Source: an uncultured Eubacteriales bacterium (GTDB lineage: Bacteria > Bacillota_A > Clostridia > Christensenellales > Aristaeellaceae). Taken from it: DNA of 6,028 nt. The stretch spans positions 1-6,028 of the forward strand of contig OMRS01000168.1 of the NCBI GenBank assembly GCA_900313545.1, in the 5' to 3' direction. The translations under genes and the position numbers were made by a program. The notes beneath the pieces were generated by a model, which saw only the letters and a list, made by a program, of their open reading frames with translations, made no database searches and was not told where the DNA came from. Positions 1 to 5,971 of the stretch are shown one piece after another. Each line of letters begins with the position of its first letter. The first letter of the stretch is position 1.

Positions 1-1048
1 CGGCGGAAGAGGCCGTTTCAGGCGTCACGGGAGCGGCTGCAAGACCGGAGCCGTCTTCCCAGCCGGAGGAGACGGAATCAAGGACCAGGTCTGCGGATGC
101 GGGGGACGATGCCGGCTGTGAGGAATCCGAAGAACCCGGGGCCTGAACAGTCTGCCCGTCCATGGAGCCGGGAAGCGGAGAGGGCAGAGTGTTGGCGCCG
201 GACTCGGCAGGAGTGGGGATGAGAATCTGTTCATCAGAGGACTGGAGGGAGGAGCGGACCTGGAAGTCGCGGATCAGGGTGATCAGCTCCTTCTTGGTCA
301 GGTGACTGTTCTCCGAATCAAAGAGCGCCATGAAACTGCCATCCTCGCTTTGTTCGGCGGAAAAGAGCATTCCTTCTCCGTCACGGGTGGAAATGAGGGT
401 GGGGTACAGGGTCTGCATGCTCTGGGTGATTCGATCTCTCTCCTGATCCTGCAGGTCATAGACCACGGTGCTGTTTTCCGCGTCGATGAGGATATAGCCC
501 GGCCTTGCGGTATAGATGTAGCGGGTTTCCAGAGCGACATTGTTGTCAAGGTCCTTGGCGGTGAAGGTGATCATCCGGTTGGAGCCGGGAACCGCCTTCA
601 GAGGAAAGGAAAACTGCAGCAGCCATGAGCCGTTTCCCCGGATACGGTAGGATTCGCTCCGTTCTCCGCACAAAAGACCATACAGATAGAAGGCATTGTC
701 GCCCTGGAGGGTTTCGCAGCTGGCCTGGAAGCGGGCATTTCCGGTGCCCGGAACCAGCACTGTGGGCGCAGACAGGGTAAACTTCGCCGAAGTGGAGCTG
801 TTCGTGAGGGGACGGGTCATTTTAATACTCAGAATGTTGCCCGGTGCGGTGGCGGCCAGCATCGCAAGCGCATCCTCACTGGAAAACTCTGCCTGTGAGG
901 CGGAGGCTTCCACGGGGTAATGGTCATTCATTGCTTCATGCTGCTCGATACGGGTCAGCTGCCAGTAGACATGGACAGGGGATTCTGCCACGGAACAGCC
1001 GGAGAGCACCAGAAACAGGATCAGGAAACCGAGAACGAATCGCTTCAT
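1..1048 (-). CDS. Secreted lipoprotein of unknown function (3' end outside the window)
   Basis: The frame is open from the ATG at 1048 down to base 1, giving 349 visible codons with no stop. It begins MKRFVLGFLILFLVLSGC: basic N-region, hydrophobic core and a lipobox (LSGC) with Cys18 as the predicted lipidated residue, so the product should be anchored to the outer face of the cytoplasmic membrane. Residues 19 to about 270 look like a folded extracellular domain rich in beta-type segments; a stretch around NNVALETRYIYTARPGY resembles an immunoglobulin-like or sandwich strand pattern, but I recognise no family. From about residue 275 the chain turns into a Ser/Pro/Ala/Gly-rich low-complexity linker that runs to the window edge, so a second domain or an unstructured tail may follow. 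No other start is possible: an in-frame TGA lies upstream and no ATG, GTG or TTG falls between. The start has no Shine-Dalgarno sequence in the usual place. Exported lipoprotein is well supported; function is unknown. Confidence 0.85.
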   Translation of the reverse strand, partial: MKRFVLGFLILFLVLSGCSVAESPVHVYWQLTRIEQHEAMNDHYPVEASASQAEFSSEDALAMLAATAPGNILSIKMTRPLTNSSTSAKFTLSAPTVLVPGTGNARFQASCETLQGDNAFYLYGLLCGERSESYRIRGNGSWLLQFSFPLKAVPGSNRMITFTAKDLDNNVALETRYIYTARPGYILIDAENSTVVYDLQDQERDRITQSMQTLYPTLISTRDGEGMLFSAEQSEDGSFMALFDSENSHLTKKELITLIRDFQVRSSLQSSDEQILIPTPAESGANTLPSPLPGSMDGQTVQAPGSSDSSQPASSPASADLVLDSVSSGWEDGSGLAAAPVTPETASSA

Positions 1049-1058
1049 GGAATCTGTG

Positions 1059-1105
1059 AGCAGGGAAGATGTTCCGGGTAAAGGGAAATCCCTGCTGTCT
1101 CCTTT
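1059..1105 (-). promoter_or_regulatory. Displaced Shine-Dalgarno plus hairpin in the lipoprotein gene leader
   Basis: Read on the minus strand, AAAGGAGA (1105-1098) is the only good Shine-Dalgarno sequence near the lipoprotein start, but it lies 50 bases before the ATG. Between them sits a perfect 8-base inverted repeat, AGCAGGGA (minus 1096-1089 as part of GCAGGGA) and TCCCTGCT (minus 1066-1059), with a 22-base loop. Folding this hairpin would leave only about 12 unpaired bases between the Shine-Dalgarno and the ATG. The repeat is seen directly; its role in placing the ribosome is inference. Confidence 0.4.
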
Positions 1106-1176
1106 CTGAGGATGTCAATAGAGATGTGCCGCGCCGAGGAATCAAAAAAAGTTACAATAATATGGAATTGATATTC

Positions 1177-1205
1177 ATTTTAAGCATTCCGCGGGAAAAA
1201 AACAA
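1177..1205 (-). promoter_or_regulatory. Candidate sigma-A promoter for the lipoprotein gene
   Basis: On the minus strand TTGTTT (1205-1200) and TAAAAT (1182-1177) are separated by 17 bases. The -10 box matches five of six consensus positions; the -35 box keeps only TTG. Transcription would start near 1170, giving a leader of about 120 bases that contains the displaced Shine-Dalgarno and hairpin. A second AT-rich -10-like hexamer, TATTAT at minus 1162-1157, lacks a good -35 box. Confidence 0.4.
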
Positions 1206-1333
1206 GCGACAAATGAGAGCCGGCAAAAGATTTCTTCAAACGGTGGACTCCGGAAGGACTGAAGGGGAACGAATGGCAGTTTTTCTATGCAGAACAGGGA
1301 TTCTTCCCATTCGGGGGAAAAATAGGGCTAGCC

Positions 1334-1362
1334 TTGCCTTTCAGGTGAATTTCAGATATAAT
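1334..1362 (+). promoter_or_regulatory. Sigma-A promoter of the small P-loop NTPase gene
   Basis: TTGCCT (1334-1339) and a perfect TATAAT (1357-1362) are spaced by exactly 17 bases. Transcription should start around 1369, about 25 bases before the GTG start, leaving just enough leader for the ribosome binding site. This is among the best promoters in the window and shows the gene is transcribed on its own. Confidence 0.8.
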
Positions 1363-1393
1363 GCGGCTATAAACCGAAAGGGAGGAATGTCCA

Positions 1394-1807
1394 GTGATAC
1401 GGATTATTTTCGGAAAAAAAGGTACAGGAAAGACCAAGCGCATTCTGGATATGGCAAACAATGCAGCCAGAGAAGCAAAGGGAAATGTCTTTTTTGTTGA
1501 TGTAGATAAAAGCTATACCATCAATCTGAAGCCCCAGGTCCGGTTCGTGGATGCCAGCGAGTACAATGTCAAGGGACCGGAAGCGTTCTATGGATTCCTT
1601 GCAGGAATTCTCTCCGGCAATTACGATATCAGCGAGCTGTTCATCGACGGACTGCTCAAGCAGCTGAACTATGCGCCCATTGAGGAGATCCAGGTGTTCT
1701 TTGATAAGCTGAACAAACTGGTGGCTCACGCGGGCTGCGATGTTGTGATCAGCTACAGTGAGGATGCCTCTGAAGTTCCGGAGTCCATCCGCCGCTATGA
1801 AATCTGA
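1394..1807 (+). CDS. Small P-loop NTPase-like protein, function unknown
   Basis: This 137-residue protein starts MIRIIFGKKGTGKTK, a first beta strand followed by a Walker A loop of the form GxxGTGKT at residues 7-14, with Lys13 as the expected phosphate-binding lysine. A second strand (NVFFVDVD, about 31-38) follows. A hydrophobic strand ending in Asp85 (ELFID) is a possible Walker B, and DVVIS (about 116-120) looks like a later core strand. It is much shorter than typical AAA+ or ABC ATPases and has no obvious DNA-binding or membrane part, so it may be a minimal nucleotide-binding protein or a partner subunit. The GTG start is chosen because GGAGG (1381-1385) sits 8 bases before it and the Walker A region begins at once. 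An ATG at 1387 opens a different frame that lacks these motifs. It is flanked by its own promoter and terminator, so it is monocistronic. The nucleotide-binding fold is likely; the role is unknown. Confidence 0.85.
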   Translation: MIRIIFGKKGTGKTKRILDMANNAAREAKGNVFFVDVDKSYTINLKPQVRFVDASEYNVKGPEAFYGFLAGILSGNYDISELFIDGLLKQLNYAPIEEIQVFFDKLNKLVAHAGCDVVISYSEDASEVPESIRRYEI

Positions 1808-1818
1808 CAAACAGGTTG

Positions 1819-1837
1819 GATGAGATGCGTTCTCATC
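1819..1837 (+). repeat. Small perfect hairpin in the 3' untranslated region
   Basis: GATGAGA (1819-1825) and TCTCATC (1831-1837) form a 7-base-pair stem with the 5-base loop TGCGT, just after the stop codon of the P-loop gene and before the terminator. No T-run follows, so it is not a terminator itself. It might stabilise the transcript end or mean nothing. Confidence 0.4.
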
Positions 1838-1864
1838 GAACAGGATCAGGCAGAGCGTTATATC

Positions 1865-1905
1865 AAAACAAGGCAGGAAAGTTCATTTCCTGCCTTGTTT
1901 TTTTT
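1865..1905 (+). terminator. Intrinsic terminator of the P-loop NTPase gene
   Basis: A perfect 16-base-pair stem (1865-1880 with 1886-1901) closes a 5-base loop (GTTCA), and a run of eight T residues spans 1898-1905. The stem is flanked by A residues on its 5' side, so it could also stop transcription arriving on the minus strand from the gene remnant that ends at 1905. It begins 57 bases after the stop codon at 1805-1807. Confidence 0.92.
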
Positions 1906-2240
1906 CAGGTGGTACCGGAGCGTGGCTTTTTCACTCCCGTCCTGGCCGCCATCTGGCCGACGGTGATCGTACCTTCCTTTGTCAGTTCATAGGCCTGTTC
2001 CATCCGCTCGGCGACTGTGTCTTTCTTATCGGCCCTGCCCTTTTCAGTCACCCTGGCTGCCTTCTTCTTCACCGCATTCCGCTGCTTCCAGTGCTTCAGC
2101 TCATGCTGCGCCGCGTCCCGGATTTCCCGGTTTACGATTCCCTTGCGATGGTCTTTCACCAGTTACGGCTCCCATCCCTTGTCGATCTCCATGGCGATGA
2201 TGTTTCTGCCCGGGGTCTTGTTGAAGAACTGGACGGTTAC
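1905..2240 (-). pseudogene. Remnant of an unrecognised gene with a C-terminal helix-turn-helix-like segment
   Basis: On the minus strand an open frame from a GTG at 2159 to the TGA at 1907-1905 encodes 84 residues. The codons end mostly in G or C like the real genes here (AAG, CTG, GCC, ATC), which argues that it was once coding. The chain is highly charged and helical; near its end, TKEGTITVGQMAARTGVKK resembles the helix-turn-helix found at the C-terminus of some recombinases and transposases. Directly upstream in the same frame, beyond a TAA at 2165-2163, the reading continues sensibly (VTVQFFNKTPGRNIIAMEI) back to about 2240. This suggests one longer gene broken by a nonsense change and missing its 5' end. 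No ribosome binding site precedes the GTG. The family is not identified. A plus-strand reading of 2091-2291 is also open but has less gene-like codon use over most of its length. That the sequence is a remnant is inference. Confidence 0.45.
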
Positions 2241-2613
2241 AGAGTCGTTTATGCGATGATTAACGGGAGAACAGTTGTGATCAGCACATAATTGGCGGGG
2301 CTGCGCGGCGATGTGTATAAAGAGATGAGTGGACTGAAATCAACCGCAGACAGTAAACGGATTGGAAGCATCCTGGAGGAATCCAGGGTACTTTTTCATG
2401 CCCTGCGGGGGCAGGCTGTCAGGCCGGGAATGCCTCAGGGAAGCAGGCCTGCGGCAGGGAAACGGGGACCCGAAGCGCTGCATATGGGGGACCGGGATGA
2501 AGGCCGCTATGGACGCTGCTGTGTATTCGCCGTTTCAGCGTACCGGGAGATGCGGATCCCTTTCGGCAGCGGTGGCTCATGCGGCCCTTCCCTGGACCTG
2601 CCTAAAACCATCC
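2241..2613. other. Region without a recognisable gene
   Basis: Open frames exist here on the plus strand (for example 2292-2636 and the start of 2362-2763), but none has a convincing ribosome binding site, family resemblance or well-formed hydrophobic core, and the two overlap in different frames. The sequence is GC-rich between about 2400 and 2500 with several short stems, such as CCTGC/GCAGG at 2402-2415. I could not match them to any tRNA, riboswitch or known small RNA. The stretch may be decayed sequence continuing from the gene remnant on its left. Confidence 0.5.
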
Positions 2614-2642
2614 ATGACAGGAATCATGAATTATGATATGAT
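2614..2642 (+). promoter_or_regulatory. Extended -10 promoter of thrC
   Basis: ATGACA (2614-2619) and TATGAT (2637-2642) are 17 bases apart, each matching the sigma-A consensus at five of six positions, and TGA at 2634-2636 supplies an extended -10 element. Transcription would start near 2649. That leaves about 220 bases of leader before the threonine synthase start, unusually long compared with the short leaders of the neighbouring genes. Confidence 0.7.
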
Positions 2643-2648
2643 CTGTCC

Positions 2649-2872
2649 CGTCGATCCGGCAGGTGCAGATTTCCCGAATGCGAAAGGGGAAAATGAACGG
2701 ACCGGAACAGGATCGGCGCCCTGCGGCGAAAAGGCGCGGTCTGGAACGCGACGCAGGCCCTGAAGGCGTTCGCTGTCAGAGGCGAAATGCACCGGTTATT
2801 CGACAGAACTGTCTGATGAGGAATGCGCTTCCCGGATGGGAAGCTGTTTTATGGCAAAAGGGGGAAAATGAC
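2649..2872 (+). promoter_or_regulatory. thrC: Long, possibly structured thrC leader
   Basis: The stretch between the predicted transcription start and the TTG start of thrC holds several inverted repeats. They are TTTCCC/GGGAAA (2670-2675 with 2687-2692), GCGCC/GGCGC (2716-2720 with 2733-2737) enclosed by GACC/GGTC (2700-2703 with 2738-2741), and GACA/TGTC (2802-2805 with 2810-2813). I see no T-box motif, no run of threonine or isoleucine codons in a leader peptide, no terminator with a T-run, and no riboswitch class I recognise. The thrC frame is open through most of this leader, back to an ATG at 2663. Regulation by this leader is a possibility, not a demonstrated fact. Confidence 0.35.
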
Positions 2873-4369
2873 TTGAACATGAAATCAACCCGCGGCGCGA
2901 ACAGCGTGACGCCGTCGATGTCCATTCTGCGGGGGCTGGCACCGGATGGAGGACTGTACATCCCTTCTGTATTTCCCCATCTGAGCATGACCGACATCCA
3001 GGCGCTGACCGGGATGACCTATGAAGAGCGCGCGGAGAGGGTGCTTTCCGTCTTCCTGACGGATTTCACGAAGGAGGAACTGCATGCGGCCATCACCGGC
3101 GCCTATGGAAGCGGGTTTGACTGTCCGGAAATTGCGCCGCTTCGTCCGGTGGGAAACTGGGCCCATTCCCTGGAACTGTGGCACGGACCCACACTGGCCT
3201 TCAAGGATATGGCCCTGCAGATGCTGCCGCATCTTCTGACGACCAGTGCCCGGAAAAACGGGGAAAACCGGGAGATTTTCATCCTTGTGGCCACCTCCGG
3301 AGACACGGGCAAGGCCGCACTGGAAGGATTCCTGGATGTGCCGGGAACCCGGTGCTGCGTGTTCTATCCGGAGGGGGGCGTCAGCCAGGCCCAGTATCTG
3401 CAGATGGTGACCACTGGGGGCAGCAATACCCATGTGATCGCCGTCAGGGGCAACTTTGATGATGCCCAGAGCGGCGTCAAGAAAATCTTCGGGGACAGGG
3501 ATTTTGCCGCCCGAATGGATGAACAGGGCAGGGTGCTGTCCTCGGCCAACTCCATCAACTTCGGCCGCCTGGCTCCGCAGATCGTCTATTATTTCTCCGC
3601 CTATGCGGACCTGCTGACCAGCGGGGCCATCAAACCGGGGGAGGAAGTCAATTTCTGCGTACCCACAGGCAACTTCGGGGATATCCTGGCTGCGGATTAC
3701 GCCCGCCGGGCCGGTCTTCCGGTGGGCAGGCTGATCTGTGCCAGCAACAAAAATGACGTTCTCACCGACTTCATCCGCACGGGATGCTATGATATCTCCA
3801 GCAGGCCTTTCTACCGCACGGTGGCCCCCTCCATGGACATCCTGATCTCCTCCAATCTGGAGAGGCTGCTTTTCAGCCTTGCCGGGGAGGATGCGGCGAA
3901 GGTTGCCGGATACATGAAGCAGCTGGCGCAGGAGAAATGCTACCGGATCGATGGGGACATGCTGAGTGCGCTCCAGTCCCTCTACAGCGCGGAGGCGGTG
4001 AGCGAAGAGGATCTGCTGGAAGAAATCCGGCGGACCTGGCAGGAGGATCACTATCTCATGGATACCCACACGGCAGTGGCCAGCGCGGCGCTGCGCAGGT
4101 ACCAGAGCGCCTCGGGGGATTCCCGCCGGAGCGTCATCGTATCCACCGCCAGCCCCTATAAGTTCGGCGCATCCGTGCTCAGCGCGCTTGCCGGCAGCGA
4201 GGCATGTGCGGGCATGAACGACTTTGACTGCTGCAGGGAGCTTTCCCGAATGACGGGGACGCAGGAACCGGACCAGATCCGGAAACTTCCTGAGATGGAA
4301 ATCCGCCACCGCAGAGTGTGCGACAGGACGGAGATGGCTCAGGCGGTTCTGGAAACCCTGAAACGCTGA
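2873..4369 (+). CDS. thrC: Threonine synthase
   Basis: A cytoplasmic pyridoxal-phosphate enzyme (EC 4.2.3.1) that converts O-phospho-L-homoserine to L-threonine and phosphate, the last step of threonine synthesis. The N-terminus (KSTRG, then LAPDGGLYIP) is the small domain typical of the long, E. coli- and yeast-like class. HGPTLAFKD carries Lys111, the expected cofactor-binding lysine. ATSGDTG (140-146) and PTGNFGD (264-270) are the conserved cofactor and substrate loops. The 498-residue length fits this class. I chose the TTG at 2873 because AGGGGG (2859-2864) lies 8 bases before it and the result (MNMKSTRG) matches how the family begins; the ATG at 2879 is the alternative but is 14 bases from that site. 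An in-frame extension back to 2663 is open but Arg-rich and unlike the family. No hom or thrB flanks it, so thrC stands alone under its own promoter. The function is very secure; the exact start is less so. Confidence 0.96.
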   Translation: MNMKSTRGANSVTPSMSILRGLAPDGGLYIPSVFPHLSMTDIQALTGMTYEERAERVLSVFLTDFTKEELHAAITGAYGSGFDCPEIAPLRPVGNWAHSLELWHGPTLAFKDMALQMLPHLLTTSARKNGENREIFILVATSGDTGKAALEGFLDVPGTRCCVFYPEGGVSQAQYLQMVTTGGSNTHVIAVRGNFDDAQSGVKKIFGDRDFAARMDEQGRVLSSANSINFGRLAPQIVYYFSAYADLLTSGAIKPGEEVNFCVPTGNFGDILAADYARRAGLPVGRLICASNKNDVLTDFIRTGCYDISSRPFYRTVAPSMDILISSNLERLLFSLAGEDAAKVAGYMKQLAQEKCYRIDGDMLSALQSLYSAEAVSEEDLLEEIRRTWQEDHYLMDTHTAVASAALRRYQSASGDSRRSVIVSTASPYKFGASVLSALAGSEACAGMNDFDCCRELSRMTGTQEPDQIRKLPEMEIRHRRVCDRTEMAQAVLETLKR

Positions 4370-4380
4370 ATCCGATAAAT

Positions 4381-4440
4381 CAAGGGTACCCGGAGTGGAA
4401 ACCGCACGGAAGGTGCGGCCTTCATTCCGGGTACCCCTTG
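4381..4440. terminator. Large hairpin between convergent thrC and beta-CASP genes
   Basis: The arms 4381-4394 and 4426-4440 pair over about 14 bases with one bulged base, each containing the palindrome GGGTACCC. Within them a second stem, CCGCAC/GTGCGG (4402-4407 with 4413-4418), closes a 5-base loop. The hairpin starts 11 bases after the thrC stop and ends 10 bases before the stop of the opposing gene, the position of a shared transcription end. It lacks a clear T-run on either side (CTTTGG on plus, ATTTAT on minus), so it may be a weak or factor-aided terminator or an RNA-stabilising structure. Confidence 0.6.
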
Positions 4441-4450
4441 CTTTGGCAGG

Positions 4451-5542
4451 TCAGAATTCGTAGATGGACTGGGTGGGGGCAAAATCGGAGTCATAGGCGA
4501 TGATCCGGGAAAAGCTGTTCCGGGCGGCAAGCTGAAGCATGTCGGTTTGCGTGCTGTGCACATTGTAGCGAAGGAGAGATGCCTGGCCGGAATGAATCAG
4601 CAGGGAGGCGCGGGACCCGGGCTCAACGGTGCCTGTGAAGATGACCCTGCCGCCGCAGACCAGAAGCCGGGAGACCAGATCCCGGGCATAGATGCTGTCC
4701 AGCTGATCATCGCTGACAAAATAGACGCCCAGTGCCACCAGATTTTCCGGGATTGAGCGAACATGCACCGAATCCAGCACATCCTGGATGTTTTCCCGTA
4801 CCCACATGGCGGAGGCGTCCAGATGCCCAAGCTCCGTGATGAAGTGGGTATCGGCAAACACATCCGTATAGGGGAGCTTTTCACAGATATAGGAAAGGAT
4901 GCCGATCCCCCGGCCGAATTTGGGAACCGGGAGCAGAACGGGACGGCCGTCTGCCAGGGCAACGGTGATGGCGCGGATCAGGCGGTCCATCTGGGCCTTC
5001 TGTGAGAAGGAGGGACTGCGGCCGTAGGAACAGTCAAGAACGGCCAGGTCTGCATTCTGATCGACGATCGGGTCGCAGGCATGCACCCGGGCGGAGCCGT
5101 AATAGTCACCGGAAAAGAAGATGCTGTGACCGTTTTCCTCCAGACGGAACCAGGCGCTGCCGGAGCAGTGACCGCTTCTTCCCCAGACGCCGTGAAGACC
5201 GCCAGGCAGCGTGAAGGTCTCATAGGGAAGAGACATCGCTTCGAGAATGACCGGGTCATCTATGGGAAAGGGGAGCTGACGCGCAGTTTCCGTGGTGAGC
5301 ACCACACGTCCGTGAAACCCGTTGGCAAACAGGCGGGGAAGTGCGCCGGACTGGTTTTCATGGGAATGGGTAATAAAGAGATAGCTGGCCTGCTGAATCT
5401 GTTCCGGACTCAGATGAGGCAATTCATCCCCGCGATAGGCGCGCTGATAGCCGCAGTCGAAAATAAAAGACAAATGATCTCCCTGCACGACATAACAGTG
5501 CCGTTTCTGGGTGCAAGGGGTGCCTGTCAGATAAAGCCGCAT
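4451..5542 (-). CDS. Short beta-CASP metallo-beta-lactamase-fold protein with altered metal motif
   Basis: The 363-residue product has the order of a beta-CASP nuclease, the family of RNase J and CPSF73-like RNA-processing enzymes. It has a strand with FIFDCG (Asp29), motif 2 at residues 59-64, motif 3 as SGHCSGSA (His125), motif 4 as FSGD (Asp146), and a motif A-like LDCSYG (Asp170). A segment near 200-211 (RPVLLPVPKFGR) matches the strand-and-GR part of the beta-CASP insertion, and a late histidine (His329, VHSTQTD) matches the last metal ligand. Motif 2, normally HxHxDH, reads HSHENQ, so the usual Asp and third His are Asn63 and Gln64. Activity may be reduced, changed or lost. The protein is shorter than RNase J and has no visible RNA-binding C-terminal domain. 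The ATG at 5542 is chosen because AGGAGG (5552-5547) lies 4 bases before it and the fold starts there; the frame stays open upstream to 5782, but that part covers the promoter. No signal peptide is seen, so it is probably cytoplasmic. Confidence 0.9.
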   Translation of the reverse strand: MRLYLTGTPCTQKRHCYVVQGDHLSFIFDCGYQRAYRGDELPHLSPEQIQQASYLFITHSHENQSGALPRLFANGFHGRVVLTTETARQLPFPIDDPVILEAMSLPYETFTLPGGLHGVWGRSGHCSGSAWFRLEENGHSIFFSGDYYGSARVHACDPIVDQNADLAVLDCSYGRSPSFSQKAQMDRLIRAITVALADGRPVLLPVPKFGRGIGILSYICEKLPYTDVFADTHFITELGHLDASAMWVRENIQDVLDSVHVRSIPENLVALGVYFVSDDQLDSIYARDLVSRLLVCGGRVIFTGTVEPGSRASLLIHSGQASLLRYNVHSTQTDMLQLAARNSFSRIIAYDSDFAPTQSIYEF

Positions 5543-5593
5543 GCTGCCTCCTGTCAAGATGGATTGAATGAACCGGTTTCGCAGGTTTTCGCA

Positions 5594-5622
5594 AGTATAG
5601 TACAAAAACCCCGCGCAGACAA
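5594..5622 (-). promoter_or_regulatory. Sigma-A promoter of the beta-CASP gene
   Basis: On the minus strand TTGTCT (5622-5617) and TATACT (5599-5594) are spaced by 17 bases, with four and five of six consensus matches. Transcription would start near 5587, about 45 bases before the ATG. This placement also supports the start at 5542 over the longer open frame. Confidence 0.7.
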
Positions 5623-5881
5623 TGAATGATGGAAAAAACAGACATTCTTTGTGAAATATGCGGAAGACAATTGGGGTTTTTCGGACAGTGTTCACACCTG
5701 TTTTTTGAATGCTCCTCTTCATTTTGGGGAAATCCGGCTGCGAAAGAGGGTAAGCGGTGTTTATTCCGTACATGGGAAACACACCCTGGCAGGATTATAC
5801 TTTCATACAAGGTACGCAGTCGACGGGATGGATGTAAACAGAACGGAAATGTATTCCGTAAGAAAAGAGTGGAGGAAAAGC
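5623..5881. other. Divergent intergenic region
   Basis: No supported gene lies here. An 85-codon plus-strand frame (5651-5908) has no ribosome binding site and no family resemblance. Two inverted repeats are visible: GTGTTT/AAACAC (5757-5762 with 5777-5782) and ACGGAA/TTCCGT (5843-5848 with 5854-5859). The second lies about 20 bases upstream of the candidate -35 box of the downstream gene, a place where regulators often bind. A TATACT at 5796-5801 resembles a -10 box but has a poor -35 partner. Confidence 0.45.
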
Positions 5882-5911
5882 TTGCAATTCCAAGAACAGG
5901 TCGGTTAAAAT
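5882..5911 (+). promoter_or_regulatory. Candidate promoter of the exported-protein gene at the right edge
   Basis: TTGCAA (5882-5887) and TAAAAT (5906-5911) are 18 bases apart, matching four and five of six consensus positions. Transcription would start near 5918, about 54 bases before the ATG at 5972. A run of eight T residues (5923-5930) lies in the resulting leader, with no stem before it. Confidence 0.5.
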
Positions 5912-5971
5912 CATCATCGTACTTTTTTTTGTTTACCGCTCAGAAAGGGCATGAAAGAAAGGAAGAACGAC

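Noticed and set aside
1069..1500. 143-codon plus-strand open frame across the promoter region
   Set aside because: It crosses the promoter and the start of the P-loop gene in another frame and lacks any motif.
1906..1945. T-box-like sequence AGGTGGTACCG followed by CCGTCCT
   Set aside because: It resembles the T-box antiterminator motif, but there is no room for a stem I between the preceding terminator and this point, no following T-run, and no downstream target gene in range; it is also the 3' end of the minus-strand remnant.
2091..2291. Plus-strand frame ending ELDGYRVVYAMINGRTVVIST
   Set aside because: The last 20 or so residues look protein-like with a beta-strand pattern, but the rest does not, no ribosome binding site is seen, and the opposite strand shows better codon use. 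A remnant of a plus-strand gene end cannot be fully excluded.
2335..2347. Short direct repeat TGAAATCAACC shared with the thrC start (2880-2890)
   Set aside because: Similarity stops after 11 bases, so it is too short to claim a partial duplication of thrC.
2885..4309. 474-codon open frame on the minus strand
   Set aside because: It is the shadow of thrC; the strong G/C bias at third codon positions removes stops from the opposite strand. It has no family resemblance or ribosome binding site.
5543..5782. 80-residue N-terminal extension of the beta-CASP frame
   Set aside because: It spans the promoter and the AGGAGG site and has no resemblance to the family; the fold starts at the ATG at 5542.
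5651..5908. 85-codon plus-strand open frame
   Set aside because: No ribosome binding site, no recognisable motif, and it overlaps the candidate promoter of the next gene.
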